A stretch of 39,944 nucleotides of DNA from Desulfobacterales bacterium (GTDB lineage Bacteria; Desulfobacterota; Desulfobacteria; Desulfobacterales; JAHEIW01), in assembly GCA_020353355.1 (NCBI GenBank), contig CP070694.1, positions 5,215,162-5,255,105 of the forward strand, in the 5' to 3' direction. A program made the position numbers and the translations under genes. Below are positions 17,735 to 26,322 of the stretch, piece after piece. The notes beneath the pieces were generated by a model. That model worked only from the letters and a program-made list of their open reading frames with translations. It did no database searches and was not told the DNA's origin. The stretch's first letter is position 1; each line of letters opens with the position of its first letter.

Positions 17735-18961
17735 TTACTTTTCCGTGGGCTTCAGCTGTGCCATGGGAACGAGCAAAATCTTGCCGACAAGCTGCATCAT
17801 TTTGTCATCACGTTTCAAACAAAGCGCTTTAATCTGAAACAAAATTCTGGATGCTGCTGTTTCTTTCCAAAACCAGTTATCTAAGGTCGTGCTGTCCGGC
17901 GGTGTTTCACCCGGCTGAGCGGAAACAGCTTCGTAGTAGTAGGCTTTAAGATCATCCACTGCAAAATTCAGCGCTAATCCTAAGGATAAATCGTTATGCG
18001 GATTCGACGGAATACCGTCAAGAAAGGCGCCGATAAAATCAACGATGGTATCCATATCCAAACCGCTGACACCAACGGTGGTTCGGCCACGCAGTTTAAA
18101 TGCCTGATCATACCACGGACGCAGCTCCAGAACCTCCTGCCTCAAGGCAGCACGCAAAAGTTGGTTATCGCTTAGGCCTTCAGTTTTGCGAGTAAGATTC
18201 ACCGGGCAAGCCCAAACGGTTTCCACCATGTCTGATGCCGGTGCATCTTCGGCAAAATCTTCCAGCAGGGGTCCGCTGGTTGCCTCCAAAAGCTTCAAAC
18301 AGGCCAAAAGCACGCGTTTTTGAAACACAGGATTATCAGGAACTCCCAGTGGGCGCCCGAGTTCAAAGGGTACCCACAACGCACGCGGTGGTTTGATGGC
18401 TTCCGTATGCTCGCGAATAAGACTGATCTGGGTGGTAGCAACTCCTTCGTCTTCAAAATAATGTGCCAGCCCGCCCACGGCGCGCGTACAGAGCGGTCAG
18501 ACAGGAACCAGCAACACGGCGTTGACCCGATCCTTTATGAATAAAGTTGCCATTTTCCGTGCAGACGGTTCCATATCCGACGGATCAACGGCTCCCATAA
18601 ATGAATAGTGATAATCAGCCAGACTCCCAATCTTGCCTTCATCGACAAACTCACGCAGTCGATCCAGCGGAAAAACGATATTCCAGTCCTGCTGAAAGCC
18701 GCTGCGATCAAAATTTGTCGAAACATGAGACATAATTAGATCATTGGCATTAATATCACCGGGGATGATGCGATAGTGATCACCGGATTCTAAGGAAAAC
18801 GGGCGATCATCGCGCCGGTGCAACCCTGCTGTAGAGACGATCGCAATACGGCGCAGGTTTAAGGGGGGTCCGGAGACCCAGGGACGGGTATCAAAGCGAG
18901 GCAATTTGGTTTTGGCAATGTGTGAGCGCTGAGGTTCGGGGAGTCGTTCAAGTCGAGCCAT
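17735..18961 (-). CDS. Selenoprotein of glycine/sarcosine/betaine reductase B (GrdB-like) family; UGA read as Sec
   Basis: Read leftward from ATG 18961 (AAAGGAAA just upstream). After 154 codons there is an in-frame TGA at 18497-18499, then 253 more sense codons to TAA at 17735. Sequence continuity across the TGA is clear: VLLVPV-U-PLCTRAVGGLAHYF, where this family has V-C/U-x-x-C followed by VGGLAHxLE. The protein would be 408 residues with Sec155 and Cys158 as a UxxC redox pair. N-terminal family blocks are IVSTAGLHRRDDRPF, MSHVSTNFDRSGFQQD and DYHYSFMGA; after the Sec come SLIREHTEAIKPPRALWVPFELGRPLG. The last about 150 residues are an extra domain I do not recognise. GrdB proteins activate amines or carbonyls by a selenol; no other grd subunits are nearby, so the reaction is unknown. 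Confidence 0.85.
18471..18499 (-). promoter_or_regulatory. Candidate bacterial SECIS hairpin at UGA
   Basis: In the mRNA, right after UGA: CCGCUC (18496-18491) pairs with GGGCGG (18476-18471, one G-U), then a UGU bulge, then ACG pairs with CGU around the loop CGCGC. A G is second in the apical loop and a bulged U lies in the stem, as in bacterial SECIS elements. The loop is nearer to UGA than is typical, so the exact fold is uncertain. Confidence 0.4.
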
Positions 18962-19116
18962 GCGGTTTCCTTTCTTCCATGAACAGTTTAAGAGCGCTGC
19001 TCTGCTCGCTGTATGTCTACACAAGAAAAATCACATTTTCAAGTTTAGCTGAAAAAATCAAGTCTTTTACCTCCAATTCACAAGCTTGATGGTCTCGGAA
19101 AAAGTCAAAAAAAGAT

Positions 19117-19141
19117 TGCGCAACAGGAGGCGCATTTTTTT
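19117..19141 (+). terminator. Hairpin with T-run in long intergenic gap
   Basis: TGCGC (19117-19121) and GCGCA (19130-19134) form a 5-bp stem followed by seven T. No plus-strand gene precedes it in the gap 18962-19384, so it may end a short untranslated RNA or simply be an AT-rich upstream region of the promoter beside it. Besides this and the signal at 19143-19168, I see nothing coding in the 423-bp gap. Confidence 0.25.
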
Positions 19142-19142
19142 A

Positions 19143-19168
19143 TTGACATACATTGACACATCGTGGCA
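19143..19168 (+). promoter_or_regulatory. Shared TTGAC + inverted-repeat signal, copy A
   Basis: TTGACA (19143-19148) is followed by TGACAC-ATC-GTGGCA (19154-19168). It is the weakest of four copies in the window: the right half-site is good and the left half-site is diverged. It lies 217 nt before the universal stress protein gene. Confidence 0.45.
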
Positions 19169-19384
19169 ATTTTATTAATAAACACAGCGGGAAAAACCTC
19201 ACCGGCAAATGCGTGTGGATATTGAGCCGCTCTCGCTTTCCTGACCAACTGAATTTGGTCGAAGTCAACTTATTTCTTCTGCTGCACAATTTAATCTGGT
19301 TGTGCATTCACATCTTCCTGAATTTGCCGCTTGCATGAAACCAGTTCATTGATTAAACCGAACTCAAGCAGAAAGGGGAATACG

Positions 19385-19849
19385 ATGGCCATTCAAAAAA
19401 TTTTACTTCCCTATAATTTTACGCATCTTGACCAAAAGGCCTTGGATTTTGTGATTATTGCTTTCTCACATCTGAACGATACTGAAATAACAATTTTCAA
19501 TGCGTATACACCGGTTCCCGAGATTGAAACAGCGGACACCTCGGTAACGGGAAAGCTTAGAGGTAGTTTAGGGTATTTATCTCAACAAATCATCCAGCGG
19601 GAGGCTGAACTCAATGACGTCAAGCAAAAGTTGATTCTCCAAGGTTTTGAGGAAAATCGTATCAAAACTAGTTTTCGACCCAGGAAAAGAGATATCGCCA
19701 GTGAAATTATTGAGTCGGCAATGAGCGAAAAATTCGATGTGATTGTTCTCAACCGCAAGCATGCAAGGGTTACCCGATTTTTCTCCGGCAGTGTCTCCCA
19801 CAAAGTCATGATGACGCTGAAAGACACGACGGTGTGTATTGTTTCATAA
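19385..19849 (+). CDS. Universal stress protein (UspA) family
   Basis: 154-residue cytoplasmic protein with one Usp alpha/beta domain: MAIQKILLPYNFT at the first strand, then a long helix, and the SGSVSHKVMMTLKDTTVCIV end that carries the nucleotide-binding G-x-x-S type motif. AAAGGGGA lies just upstream of ATG 19385, which is preferred over an upstream in-frame ATG at 19331. It is followed 54 nt later by a GAF protein in the same direction, so the two may form an operon under signal copy A. Usp proteins support survival during growth arrest; the specific stimulus is unknown. Confidence 0.85.
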   Translation: MAIQKILLPYNFTHLDQKALDFVIIAFSHLNDTEITIFNAYTPVPEIETADTSVTGKLRGSLGYLSQQIIQREAELNDVKQKLILQGFEENRIKTSFRPRKRDIASEIIESAMSEKFDVIVLNRKHARVTRFFSGSVSHKVMMTLKDTTVCIVS

Positions 19850-19903
19850 TTCACAGCTAAATTCAGCGCATCCAGCAATGAACATCAGAAGAGGAGGAAT
19901 TTC

Positions 19904-20467
19904 ATGAGCATCCAGGAAAAAATTGATATCAATATATTTAAAGTTGTCTTCCGGGCTATTGCACATTCCGACAATCTTGACATAATGGCCAACCATTTGG
20001 CCCAGCTCTTGGTCGCCGCCCTTGAAATCAAGGGATGTACGATTTTTGTTCTGAATCCGGAATCTGAAGAACTTGAAGTTTTGGCAAGCTTTGGACTGAG
20101 CATGAGTTATGTGAATAAGGGCCCTATTTTGAGCGATAAAAGCATCGCTGAAAACACCAGCGGGAAACCGACGGTCATTCGCGACGTTCATCATACGAAT
20201 CGGCTTCAATATCCGGATGATGCTAAAAAAGAAGGAATCGGTGCCATCGTATCTATTCCCGTCAAGTTTTATGGAAAGGTCATCGGGGCGCTTCGACTCT
20301 ATCACCATGACGTGTGGGATATCTCCAGCGATGATATCGATTCGTTGCTCGTTTTGGCTGAAAACATCGGATTGGCCATGACTTATACGCGCGTACTGAA
20401 GGCTTTGAAGACCATACGGTATACCATCGATGACATTCACGGGCTCTGGATGCTGGAATCGGAGTGA
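19904..20467 (+). CDS. Stand-alone GAF-domain protein
   Basis: 187 residues occupied by a single GAF sensor domain (about 15-170): AALEIKGCTIFVLNPESEELEVLASFGLS, DVHHTNRLQYPDDAKKEGIGAIVSIPV, and GKVIGALRLYHHDVWDISSDDIDSLLVLA. There is no attached kinase, cyclase or DNA-binding domain, so it must act by interaction with another protein or a small ligand. GAGGAGGAA (about 19891-19899) is a strong ribosome site before ATG 19904. The partner may be the Usp protein upstream. Ligand unknown; one Cys (about 45) lies in the domain core. Confidence 0.85.
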   Translation: MSIQEKIDINIFKVVFRAIAHSDNLDIMANHLAQLLVAALEIKGCTIFVLNPESEELEVLASFGLSMSYVNKGPILSDKSIAENTSGKPTVIRDVHHTNRLQYPDDAKKEGIGAIVSIPVKFYGKVIGALRLYHHDVWDISSDDIDSLLVLAENIGLAMTYTRVLKALKTIRYTIDDIHGLWMLESE

Positions 20468-20501
20468 GATCGTTGTGCCAAGGGTGAATTTAAATATTTT
20501 A

Positions 20502-20526
20502 TTGACAAACATACCACGATGTAGCA
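20502..20526 (+). promoter_or_regulatory. Shared TTGAC + inverted-repeat signal, copy B
   Basis: TTGACA (20502-20507) and TACCAC-GAT-GTAGCA (20512-20526). Read on the opposite strand, copy C is TACCAC-AAT-GTAGCA, almost the same 15-mer. It lies 56 nt before the XRE/two-CW gene, so it probably controls that gene. Confidence 0.55.
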
Positions 20527-20581
20527 AACTTACATTCTCGAGCTAAATGCAACCAAAACGATAAGGTAATAGGATTTAACA

Positions 20582-20956
20582 ATGGACAAACATGAATTCA
20601 AATCGTTCCGAAAAAAATTAAGCAAGACCCAAAAGCAGATGGCCCAATTGCTGGGAACATCCTTAAAAGCTGTACACAGCTATGAACAAGGGTGGCGGTC
20701 TGTTCCACCGGCGGTAGAGCGGCAAATTTATTTTCTGGTCTCGCGCTTGAATTCCAAAGGCAAAGCTAAAAAATCTTGCTGGGACATAAAAAAATGTTCT
20801 CCCGAGCTCAAAACTCAGTGCCCGGCATGGGAATTTCGAGCCGGTGATCTCTGTTGGTTTATTAATGGAACAATATGTGACGGGGGTGCAAAGAATAATT
20901 GGCGAGATAAGATGAAAATCTGTCGATCCTGTAAGGTTTTCACGAATTTGCTGTAG
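20582..20956 (+). CDS. XRE-type HTH protein with two-CW cysteine domain
   Basis: 124 residues. The N-terminal part (about 8-55) is a Cro/CI-type helix-turn-helix: LSKTQKQMAQLLGTSLKAVHSYEQGWR. The rest carries eight cysteines in the pattern SCWDIKKC, QCPAWE, LCWF, TICDGG, ICRSC, matching the small two-CW domain seen in Desulfobacterota and likely able to bind Zn or an Fe-S cluster. DNA-binding plus metal or redox sensing makes it a candidate regulator. It is preceded by signal copy B, which could be its own operator. AATAGGA is a weak ribosome site upstream. Function is not established. Confidence 0.75.
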   Translation: MDKHEFKSFRKKLSKTQKQMAQLLGTSLKAVHSYEQGWRSVPPAVERQIYFLVSRLNSKGKAKKSCWDIKKCSPELKTQCPAWEFRAGDLCWFINGTICDGGAKNNWRDKMKICRSCKVFTNLL

Positions 20957-21089
20957 CCTTTCCCTCTTACCATTTCCTGTAACCTACCTATACTATTTAC
21001 ATTTTCCGAAGTCGGCCAAACCGGGAGGGATGGCTTCATGCGCAACACCAGGACGGTTGGGTCGAGGTGCTTCTTTCTATTCATTGATT

Positions 21090-22178
21090 ATGGTAAAAAA
21101 TATTAAAAAAGTTGCCGTGGGGCTCAGCGGGGGAGTTGATTCCTCGGTAGCAGCGGCTCTGTTGCAGCAATCGCGGTACGAGGTGGTTGGCGTGTCCATG
21201 ATGATATTTGACGGCTCGTTGGCTGTGCACGAAGATCATAAACACGCGTGCTACGGACCCGGCGAAAAAGAAGATATCGCAGCGGCTGAATCTGTTTGTA
21301 AAAAACTTGGTATCTCCTTTTTTACGATAGACCTGCGCAAAGAGTATCAACGTCACGTTATTGACCACTTTAGAAACGAATACCTTGCAGGAAAAACTCC
21401 CAATCCGTGCATTGTATGCAATCAACGCTTAAAATTCGGCTTTCTTCTCGAACGCGCGAAGCAATCCGGCCTTACGTTTGAATTCTTCGCAACCGGACAT
21501 TATGCCAGGGTGGAGAAATCAAATGGCCGCTATCTGCTGAAAAAAGCCGCAGACGTATCCAAGGATCAGTCTTATTTTCTTTATACCCTGACTGCGGAGC
21601 AGCTATCTCAAACTCTCTTCCCGCTGGGTAGATTTAAGAAAACCCGGGTCAGAGAAATAGCTAGATCCTTGGGTCTCAAAACTGCCGATCGACCGGAAAG
21701 CCAGGATTTTATCGCCGGAGGTGACTATTCTTTGCTATTTAGCGAAAAAGAGGTAAAAAGAGGTAATATCGTCGATCAAAGTGGAAATGTACTTGGAAAA
21801 CATCATGGAATTGTCCATTATACAATTGGTCAGCGCCGCGGACTTGGTATTGCCGCTCAGCGACCATTATACGTAACCAAAATTGATGCTGCCAACAATA
21901 AGATCGTGGTCAGCGCTGGAGAAAAGCTGACTTCCAAAGGCCTAATTGCCGATGACATTCATTTGATCGCGATAGATAAACTTGACCGCCCCTATCCGGT
22001 AAAGGTAAAAATTCGGTTAAATCAAACGGCGGTTGACGCAACAGTCCTGCCGTATAAAAATGGGAAGATAAAAATTCTTTTTGAGAAACCTCAAACGTCT
22101 GTATGTCCGGGACAACACGCCGTTTTTTATTCGGCCGATACGGTCATCGGAGGTGGGGTTATTCAACACGCGCTTTAG
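21090..22178 (+). CDS. mnmA: tRNA-specific 2-thiouridylase, divergent active site
   Basis: 362 residues. It thiolates C2 of U34 in tRNA for Lys, Glu and Gln, using ATP to adenylate U34 and a persulfide as sulfur source. Seen: PP-loop GLSGGVDSSVA (about 11-21), TGHYAR, SKDQSYFLY, PLGRFKKTRVREIA, and YTIGQRRGLGI. The first catalytic Cys is C110 in NPCIVCNQRLKFG, where C107 replaces the Asp of E. coli. The second catalytic Cys (E. coli C199, G-I-C-F) is absent: the region reads PESQDFIAGGDYS. A CYGPGEKEDI insert is also present. The start at 21090 matches family length; an in-frame ATG at 21030 has poor spacing. It is followed 6 nt later by larE. Confidence 0.9.
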   Translation: MVKNIKKVAVGLSGGVDSSVAAALLQQSRYEVVGVSMMIFDGSLAVHEDHKHACYGPGEKEDIAAAESVCKKLGISFFTIDLRKEYQRHVIDHFRNEYLAGKTPNPCIVCNQRLKFGFLLERAKQSGLTFEFFATGHYARVEKSNGRYLLKKAADVSKDQSYFLYTLTAEQLSQTLFPLGRFKKTRVREIARSLGLKTADRPESQDFIAGGDYSLLFSEKEVKRGNIVDQSGNVLGKHHGIVHYTIGQRRGLGIAAQRPLYVTKIDAANNKIVVSAGEKLTSKGLIADDIHLIAIDKLDRPYPVKVKIRLNQTAVDATVLPYKNGKIKILFEKPQTSVCPGQHAVFYSADTVIGGGVIQHAL

Positions 22179-22184
22179 AAAAGG

Positions 22185-23045
22185 ATGAAAAAGTTGGCAA
22201 ATACTTCAAAAAAACCGGAACGGTTTAGTAAGGCAGAGAATTGCGCTCGAAAATTAGAGGCCTATTTCTTAAATCAAGGCCATGCCATTGTGGCCTACAG
22301 CGGTGGCGTAGACAGCGCACTGCTCGCCTTTGCTGCCCATTTAGCAGTGGACGATAAAATGGTGGCGGCCCTTGCCGACAGCCCTTCGTTGTCGCGGCGA
22401 GAGTATCGCTTTGCCGTGAAATTCGCTCAGCAATACGGCATTCCCCTTCAAATTATTCGCACGGGGGAAATGGAAGACCCCCGTTATCTGGCCAACCCGG
22501 CGAATCGTTGTTATTATTGTAAAAAAGCGCTTTTTGAAAAAATTGCCGAGCTCCGCAAAGAGCTAATGCAATCCGTTCAAAGTTCTGCGTGGCCCATTTT
22601 TTACGGAGTTAATCGTGACGATCTTGGAGATTTCCGGCCTGGCATTCAGGCCGCAGAAGAAGCTGCGATCTTGGCCCCCTATGTGGATTTGGGTTTTGAT
22701 AAAAATACCATTCGTGCGATTTGTGAATATTATGGACTGGAAATTGCTGCAAAACCGGCTATGCCCTGTCTGTCGAGCCGAATTCGCTATGGCCAAGAGG
22801 TAACTGTGGAAAAATTAAATCAGGTGGAGCTGGCTGAAGATTTTCTTTACGACCTTGGTTTCCGTATTTTGCGAGTTCGGCATCATGGAGATACAGCCAG
22901 AATTGAGGTACCGGCCCAAGATTTCGAAAAATTAATGAAACATAAAGATCACATCAGCCAAAAATTTCATGAATTGGGATTCGTTTACGTTTCAATGGAT
23001 TTAGACGGCTTTAAGAGCGGTTCCCTGAATGCTGTTTTGAAATAG
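22185..23045 (+). CDS. larE: LarE-type ATP-dependent sulfur transferase
   Basis: 286 residues. PP-loop VAYSGGVDSALLA (about 36-48) adenylates a pyridinium dicarboxylate, and cysteine-derived sulfur is then inserted to make the nickel-pincer cofactor of lactate racemase. Three cysteines match the Fe-S class: C109 and C112 in NRCYYCK and C195 in PCLSSRIRYG. Lactobacillus LarE lacks the CxxC pair and sacrifices its own Cys; the three-Cys form is thought to use a [4Fe-4S] cluster. No larA, larB or larC is in the window, so it may serve another thiolation. It is probably co-transcribed with mnmA (6-nt gap). Confidence 0.9.
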   Translation: MKKLANTSKKPERFSKAENCARKLEAYFLNQGHAIVAYSGGVDSALLAFAAHLAVDDKMVAALADSPSLSRREYRFAVKFAQQYGIPLQIIRTGEMEDPRYLANPANRCYYCKKALFEKIAELRKELMQSVQSSAWPIFYGVNRDDLGDFRPGIQAAEEAAILAPYVDLGFDKNTIRAICEYYGLEIAAKPAMPCLSSRIRYGQEVTVEKLNQVELAEDFLYDLGFRILRVRHHGDTARIEVPAQDFEKLMKHKDHISQKFHELGFVYVSMDLDGFKSGSLNAVLK

Positions 23046-23078
23046 ATATGCAGTTAAGATGACAAAAGGAGATCGATG

Positions 23079-24371
23079 ATGAGTAATACCTTCAAATTTG
23101 AAACGCTTTGCCTGCATGCCGGACAACAACCCGATCCGGCAACCACATCCCGGGGGGTACCGGTTTACCGTACCTCATCATATGTATTTAAAAGCACCGA
23201 GCATGCGGCAAACCTTTTTGGTTTAAAAGAACTCGGAAATATTTATACGCGCATAATGAACCCCACTCAAGATGTTCTGGAACAGCGCGTTGCGGCACTT
23301 GAGGGCGGCGCTGCCGCTCTAGCATTATCTTCCGGAACCTCAGCGGTGTATTATGCGATCATAAACATCTGTACAGCCGGAGATGAAATCGTATCCGCCA
23401 ATAATCTGTATGGCGGCACCTACACGATGTTTGATTGTATCCTGCCGCAATTTGATATTCATACGAAGTTTGTCGATCCGCGCGATCCCAACAACTTCGA
23501 CGACGCCGTCACCGAAAAAACAAGAGCATTTTTTATAGAAACCATCGGCAACCCTGTACTCGAATTTACTGATATAGGTGATGTATCCGAAATTGCCCGG
23601 AAACATAATCTACCATTAATTGTGGATGCTACATTTACCAGCCCTTATCTACTGAAAAGTATCGAACACGGCGCCGATATAGTGGTTAATTCTCTGACAA
23701 AATGGATGGGAGGCCACGGAACCGGTATCGGCGGGGTGGTCGTAGATTCCGGTAAGTTCAACTGGAAAGATCCCAAATTTTCTTTGTATAATGAGCCTGA
23801 TCCCAGTTACCATGAAATTCGCTATGCCCACGACCTGGGTGATCTCAATCCCGTTGCCTATATTATGAGAATGCGGCTGGTGCCTCTGCGAAACCTTGGC
23901 GCGTGCATTTCTCCGGACAATGCCTGGATGTTTCTGCAAGGCCTGGAAACCTTGCCATTGCGGATGGAGCGGCATTGCGACAATGCTTTGAAAGTTGCTC
24001 GATACCTCAAGACCCATTCAATGGTGGAGTGGGTTCGATATCCCGGATTGGAAGATGATCCCACCTACCCGACTGCCAGTAAATACCTTAAAAAGGGGTT
24101 TGGCGGAATGGTGGTTTTCGGAATCAAAGGCGGATCGGCTGCCGGCAGTAAATTTGTAGAAAGCCTTAAGCTATTTTCGCACCTGGCCAATGTGGGTGAT
24201 GCCAAAAGTCTGGTGCTCCATCCATCGAGCACCTCCCATTCGCAGCTATCCGAAGAGCAGCAAAAAGCGAGCGGCCTTACCCCCGATCTCATTCGCCTGT
24301 CTATCGGCATTGAACATGTGGATGATATTATAGGTGATTTGGAACAGGCGTTTGCACAGGTTTCAAAATAA
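23079..24371 (+). CDS. metY: O-acetylhomoserine aminocarboxypropyltransferase (direct sulfhydrylation)
   Basis: 430 residues of the Cys/Met-metabolism PLP family. It makes homocysteine from O-acetylhomoserine and sulfide. Seen: ETLCLHAGQQPDPATTSRGVPVYRT-type N-terminus, the YTRIMNPTQDVLEQR segment, LSSGTSAVYYAI, and NSLTKWMGGHGTGIGG with the Schiff-base Lys. The long DPSYHEIRYAHD insertion distinguishes MetY from MetB/MetC. AAGGAG (23066-23071) fits the second of two adjacent ATGs (23079). It is followed by metX, whose product makes its substrate; the pair gives methionine from free sulfide, natural in a sulfidogenic anaerobe. Confidence 0.93.
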   Translation: MSNTFKFETLCLHAGQQPDPATTSRGVPVYRTSSYVFKSTEHAANLFGLKELGNIYTRIMNPTQDVLEQRVAALEGGAAALALSSGTSAVYYAIINICTAGDEIVSANNLYGGTYTMFDCILPQFDIHTKFVDPRDPNNFDDAVTEKTRAFFIETIGNPVLEFTDIGDVSEIARKHNLPLIVDATFTSPYLLKSIEHGADIVVNSLTKWMGGHGTGIGGVVVDSGKFNWKDPKFSLYNEPDPSYHEIRYAHDLGDLNPVAYIMRMRLVPLRNLGACISPDNAWMFLQGLETLPLRMERHCDNALKVARYLKTHSMVEWVRYPGLEDDPTYPTASKYLKKGFGGMVVFGIKGGSAAGSKFVESLKLFSHLANVGDAKSLVLHPSSTSHSQLSEEQQKASGLTPDLIRLSIGIEHVDDIIGDLEQAFAQVSK

Positions 24372-24441
24372 GTTTTCTGTATGTAATATGAGCGTTATCA
24401 TTTAAAAAATTCGAAGCACGAAATCAGAAAATTGCGTGAAC

Positions 24442-25614
24442 ATGAGCGAATACATCGAACACGATAAAGATAAAATTTCGGTGGGAATTGTAGAGAAGAA
24501 GTTTTACACCTTTGCAGAGCCCCCGACTGAGCTGGTTTTGGAGAGTGGAGCCAAACTGGGTCCAATTACTATCGCCTATGAGACCTACGGCACATTAAAT
24601 CAAGACAAGAGCAATGTCGTGCTGATCTTGCATGCCCTCTCCGGGGATTCTCATGCGGCCGGTTATTATAAATCGGACGATGAAAAGCCCGGCTGGTGGG
24701 ATAATATGGTCGGACCGGGAAAAGGAATCGATACGAATAAATATTTTGTGGTCTGCTCCAACATTATCGGCAGCTGCATGGGATCCACCGGACCGTGTAC
24801 CATCAATCCCAAGACCGTTTTACCGTATGCCCTTGATTTTCCGGTGGTTACCATCGGCGACATGGTAAAAGCCCAAAAAGCATTGATGGATCATTTAGGG
24901 ATTCGCAAAATTCTATCCGTGACGGGGGGTTCCATTGGCGGTATGCAGGTTCTGGAATGGTGTGTTCGGTACCCGGATATGGTTGTATCGGCGATTCCTT
25001 TGGCAACCACCACCAAACATTCTGCTTTGGCAATTGCGTTTAACGAAGTGGCACGCCAGGCCATCATGGCGGACCCGAAATGGAACAGGGGTAACTACTA
25101 TTTTGGTGAGAAGCCCGACCTCGGGCTTGCGGTCGCCCGTATGATCGGTCATATTACCTACCTTTCCGACGAGTCCATGCGCTTGAAATTCGGACGACGG
25201 CTGCAGGATAAAAGCGACTTTTCCTTTAATTTCGATGCTGATTTCCAGGTGGAAAGCTATCTTCGTTACCAGGGAAAAAAGTTTGTGGATCGGTTCGATG
25301 CCAATTCATTTTTATATATTACCAAAGCAGGGGATTACTATGACTTTGAAAAACTGCACGGTGACGGTTCGGCAGTAAAGGGCTTTTCACATATGAAGGC
25401 GAAATTTTTGGTTGTATCCTTTACTTCCGATTGGCTTTATCCAACGTATCAATCCAGAGAAATGGTTAAGGCCATGAAAAAAAATGGACTGGATGTCAGT
25501 TTTTGTGAAATCGAAGCGGAGTGGGGACACGACGCCTTTTTGATATCCAGTGAACGCTTGACAGCATTAATCAGGGGTTTTTTAGACCGTGTCTACAACG
25601 AAATCCAAACATAA
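24442..25614 (+). CDS. metX: Homoserine O-acetyltransferase
   Basis: 390 residues of the alpha/beta-hydrolase fold. It transfers acetyl from acetyl-CoA to homoserine. The catalytic triad is visible: nucleophile Ser in [12 protein letters not shown], Asp in [15 protein letters not shown], and His in EWGHDAFLI. The [12 protein letters not shown] segment and [17 protein letters not shown] block are family hallmarks. The ATG at 24442 is used; a GTG 6 nt earlier is in frame, and neither has a strong ribosome site. It overlaps metW by 26 nt. Acetyl versus succinyl specificity is inferred from the MetY partner. Confidence 0.93.
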   Translation: MSEYIEHDKDKISVGIVEKKFYTFAEPPTELVLESGAKLGPITIAYETYGTLNQDKSNVVLILHALSGDSHAAGYYKSDDEKPGWWDNMVGPGKGIDTNKYFVVCSNIIGSCMGSTGPCTINPKTVLPYALDFPVVTIGDMVKAQKALMDHLGIRKILSVTGGSIGGMQVLEWCVRYPDMVVSAIPLATTTKHSALAIAFNEVARQAIMADPKWNRGNYYFGEKPDLGLAVARMIGHITYLSDESMRLKFGRRLQDKSDFSFNFDADFQVESYLRYQGKKFVDRFDANSFLYITKAGDYYDFEKLHGDGSAVKGFSHMKAKFLVVSFTSDWLYPTYQSREMVKAMKKNGLDVSFCEIEAEWGHDAFLISSERLTALIRGFLDRVYNEIQT

Positions 25615-26218
25615 AATGCGTTATGATCTTCAAATTATCGCCTCCTGGATAGAGCCGGGATCCCGTGTGCTCGATCTGGGATGCGGTGCGGGAGATTTGC
25701 TGAAGTTCCTGATCACCCATAAACAAGTGACCGGATCCGGAATTGAGCATGACGAAGATAAGGTGGCCGAATGTATTGCAAAAGGTTTGTCGGTGCTCCA
25801 GGGGGACATTAACGACGAAGTTCTGGATTATCCGGACAGCACGTTTGATTATGTTATTTTGAGCCAAACCTTACAACAAGTCTATGAACCGGATACCCTG
25901 ATCCGGTCCATGATGCGGATCGGGAAAAGAGGAATCGTCAGTTTCCCTAACTTCAGCCACTGGGGGATCCGACTGCAGTTGCTTTTAAGCGGTTATGCGC
26001 CAATCTCACGACAACTGCCATATGAATGGTATGACACGCCCAATATCCGGGTTATTACGATAAAGGATTTTCGAAAATTCACCCATGGGGTCGGTTTTAC
26101 CATATTAAAAGAGGTCGCCATCAATACCCAATCCGAAAATAGATTTGGAAAGGTAATCAAGTTTTTGCCGAATCTTCGGGCAACGTATGGAATTTTCCTG
26201 ATCGGCAATGGAAATTAA
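25589..26218 (+). CDS. metW: MetW, methionine-biosynthesis methyltransferase-fold protein
   Basis: 209 residues with a class I SAM-binding fold: [13 protein letters not shown] (about 26-38), an acidic ribose site, and [17 protein letters not shown]. It follows metX with a 26-nt overlap if GTG 25589 is the start; an ATG at 25616, just past the metX stop, is the alternative and gives 200 residues. The metX-metW pair is conserved, and MetW is thought to help MetX act on homoserine. The [21 protein letters not shown] segment is characteristic. Confidence 0.9.
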   Translation: MSTTKSKHKMRYDLQIIASWIEPGSRVLDLGCGAGDLLKFLITHKQVTGSGIEHDEDKVAECIAKGLSVLQGDINDEVLDYPDSTFDYVILSQTLQQVYEPDTLIRSMMRIGKRGIVSFPNFSHWGIRLQLLLSGYAPISRQLPYEWYDTPNIRVITIKDFRKFTHGVGFTILKEVAINTQSENRFGKVIKFLPNLRATYGIFLIGNGN

Positions 26219-26248
26219 TCTCATACACTACATTGAACACATTTGATC

Positions 26249-26263
26249 GTGGCTGAAAGCCAC
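26249..26263. terminator. Short hairpin after met operon
   Basis: GTGGCT-GAA-AGCCAC is a perfect 6-bp stem with a 3-nt loop, 30 nt after metW. No T-run follows, so termination would be inefficient; it may be an mRNA 3'-end hairpin separating the met operon from the MOSC gene. Confidence 0.35.
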
Positions 26264-26322
26264 TCCCCTAAATCGATTCGTAATAGTAGTTGGACAGTTT
26301 ACGGAATCGTGCATGAGGAAAA

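Noticed and set aside
17533-17832. 99-codon plus-strand ORF
   Set aside because: Half lies antisense to the selenoprotein gene and the rest is AT-rich intergenic sequence; no signature.
19153-19338. 61-codon plus-strand ORF before the Usp gene
   Set aside because: Non-ATG start, no ribosome site, random-looking hydrophobic end, and overlap with signal copy A.
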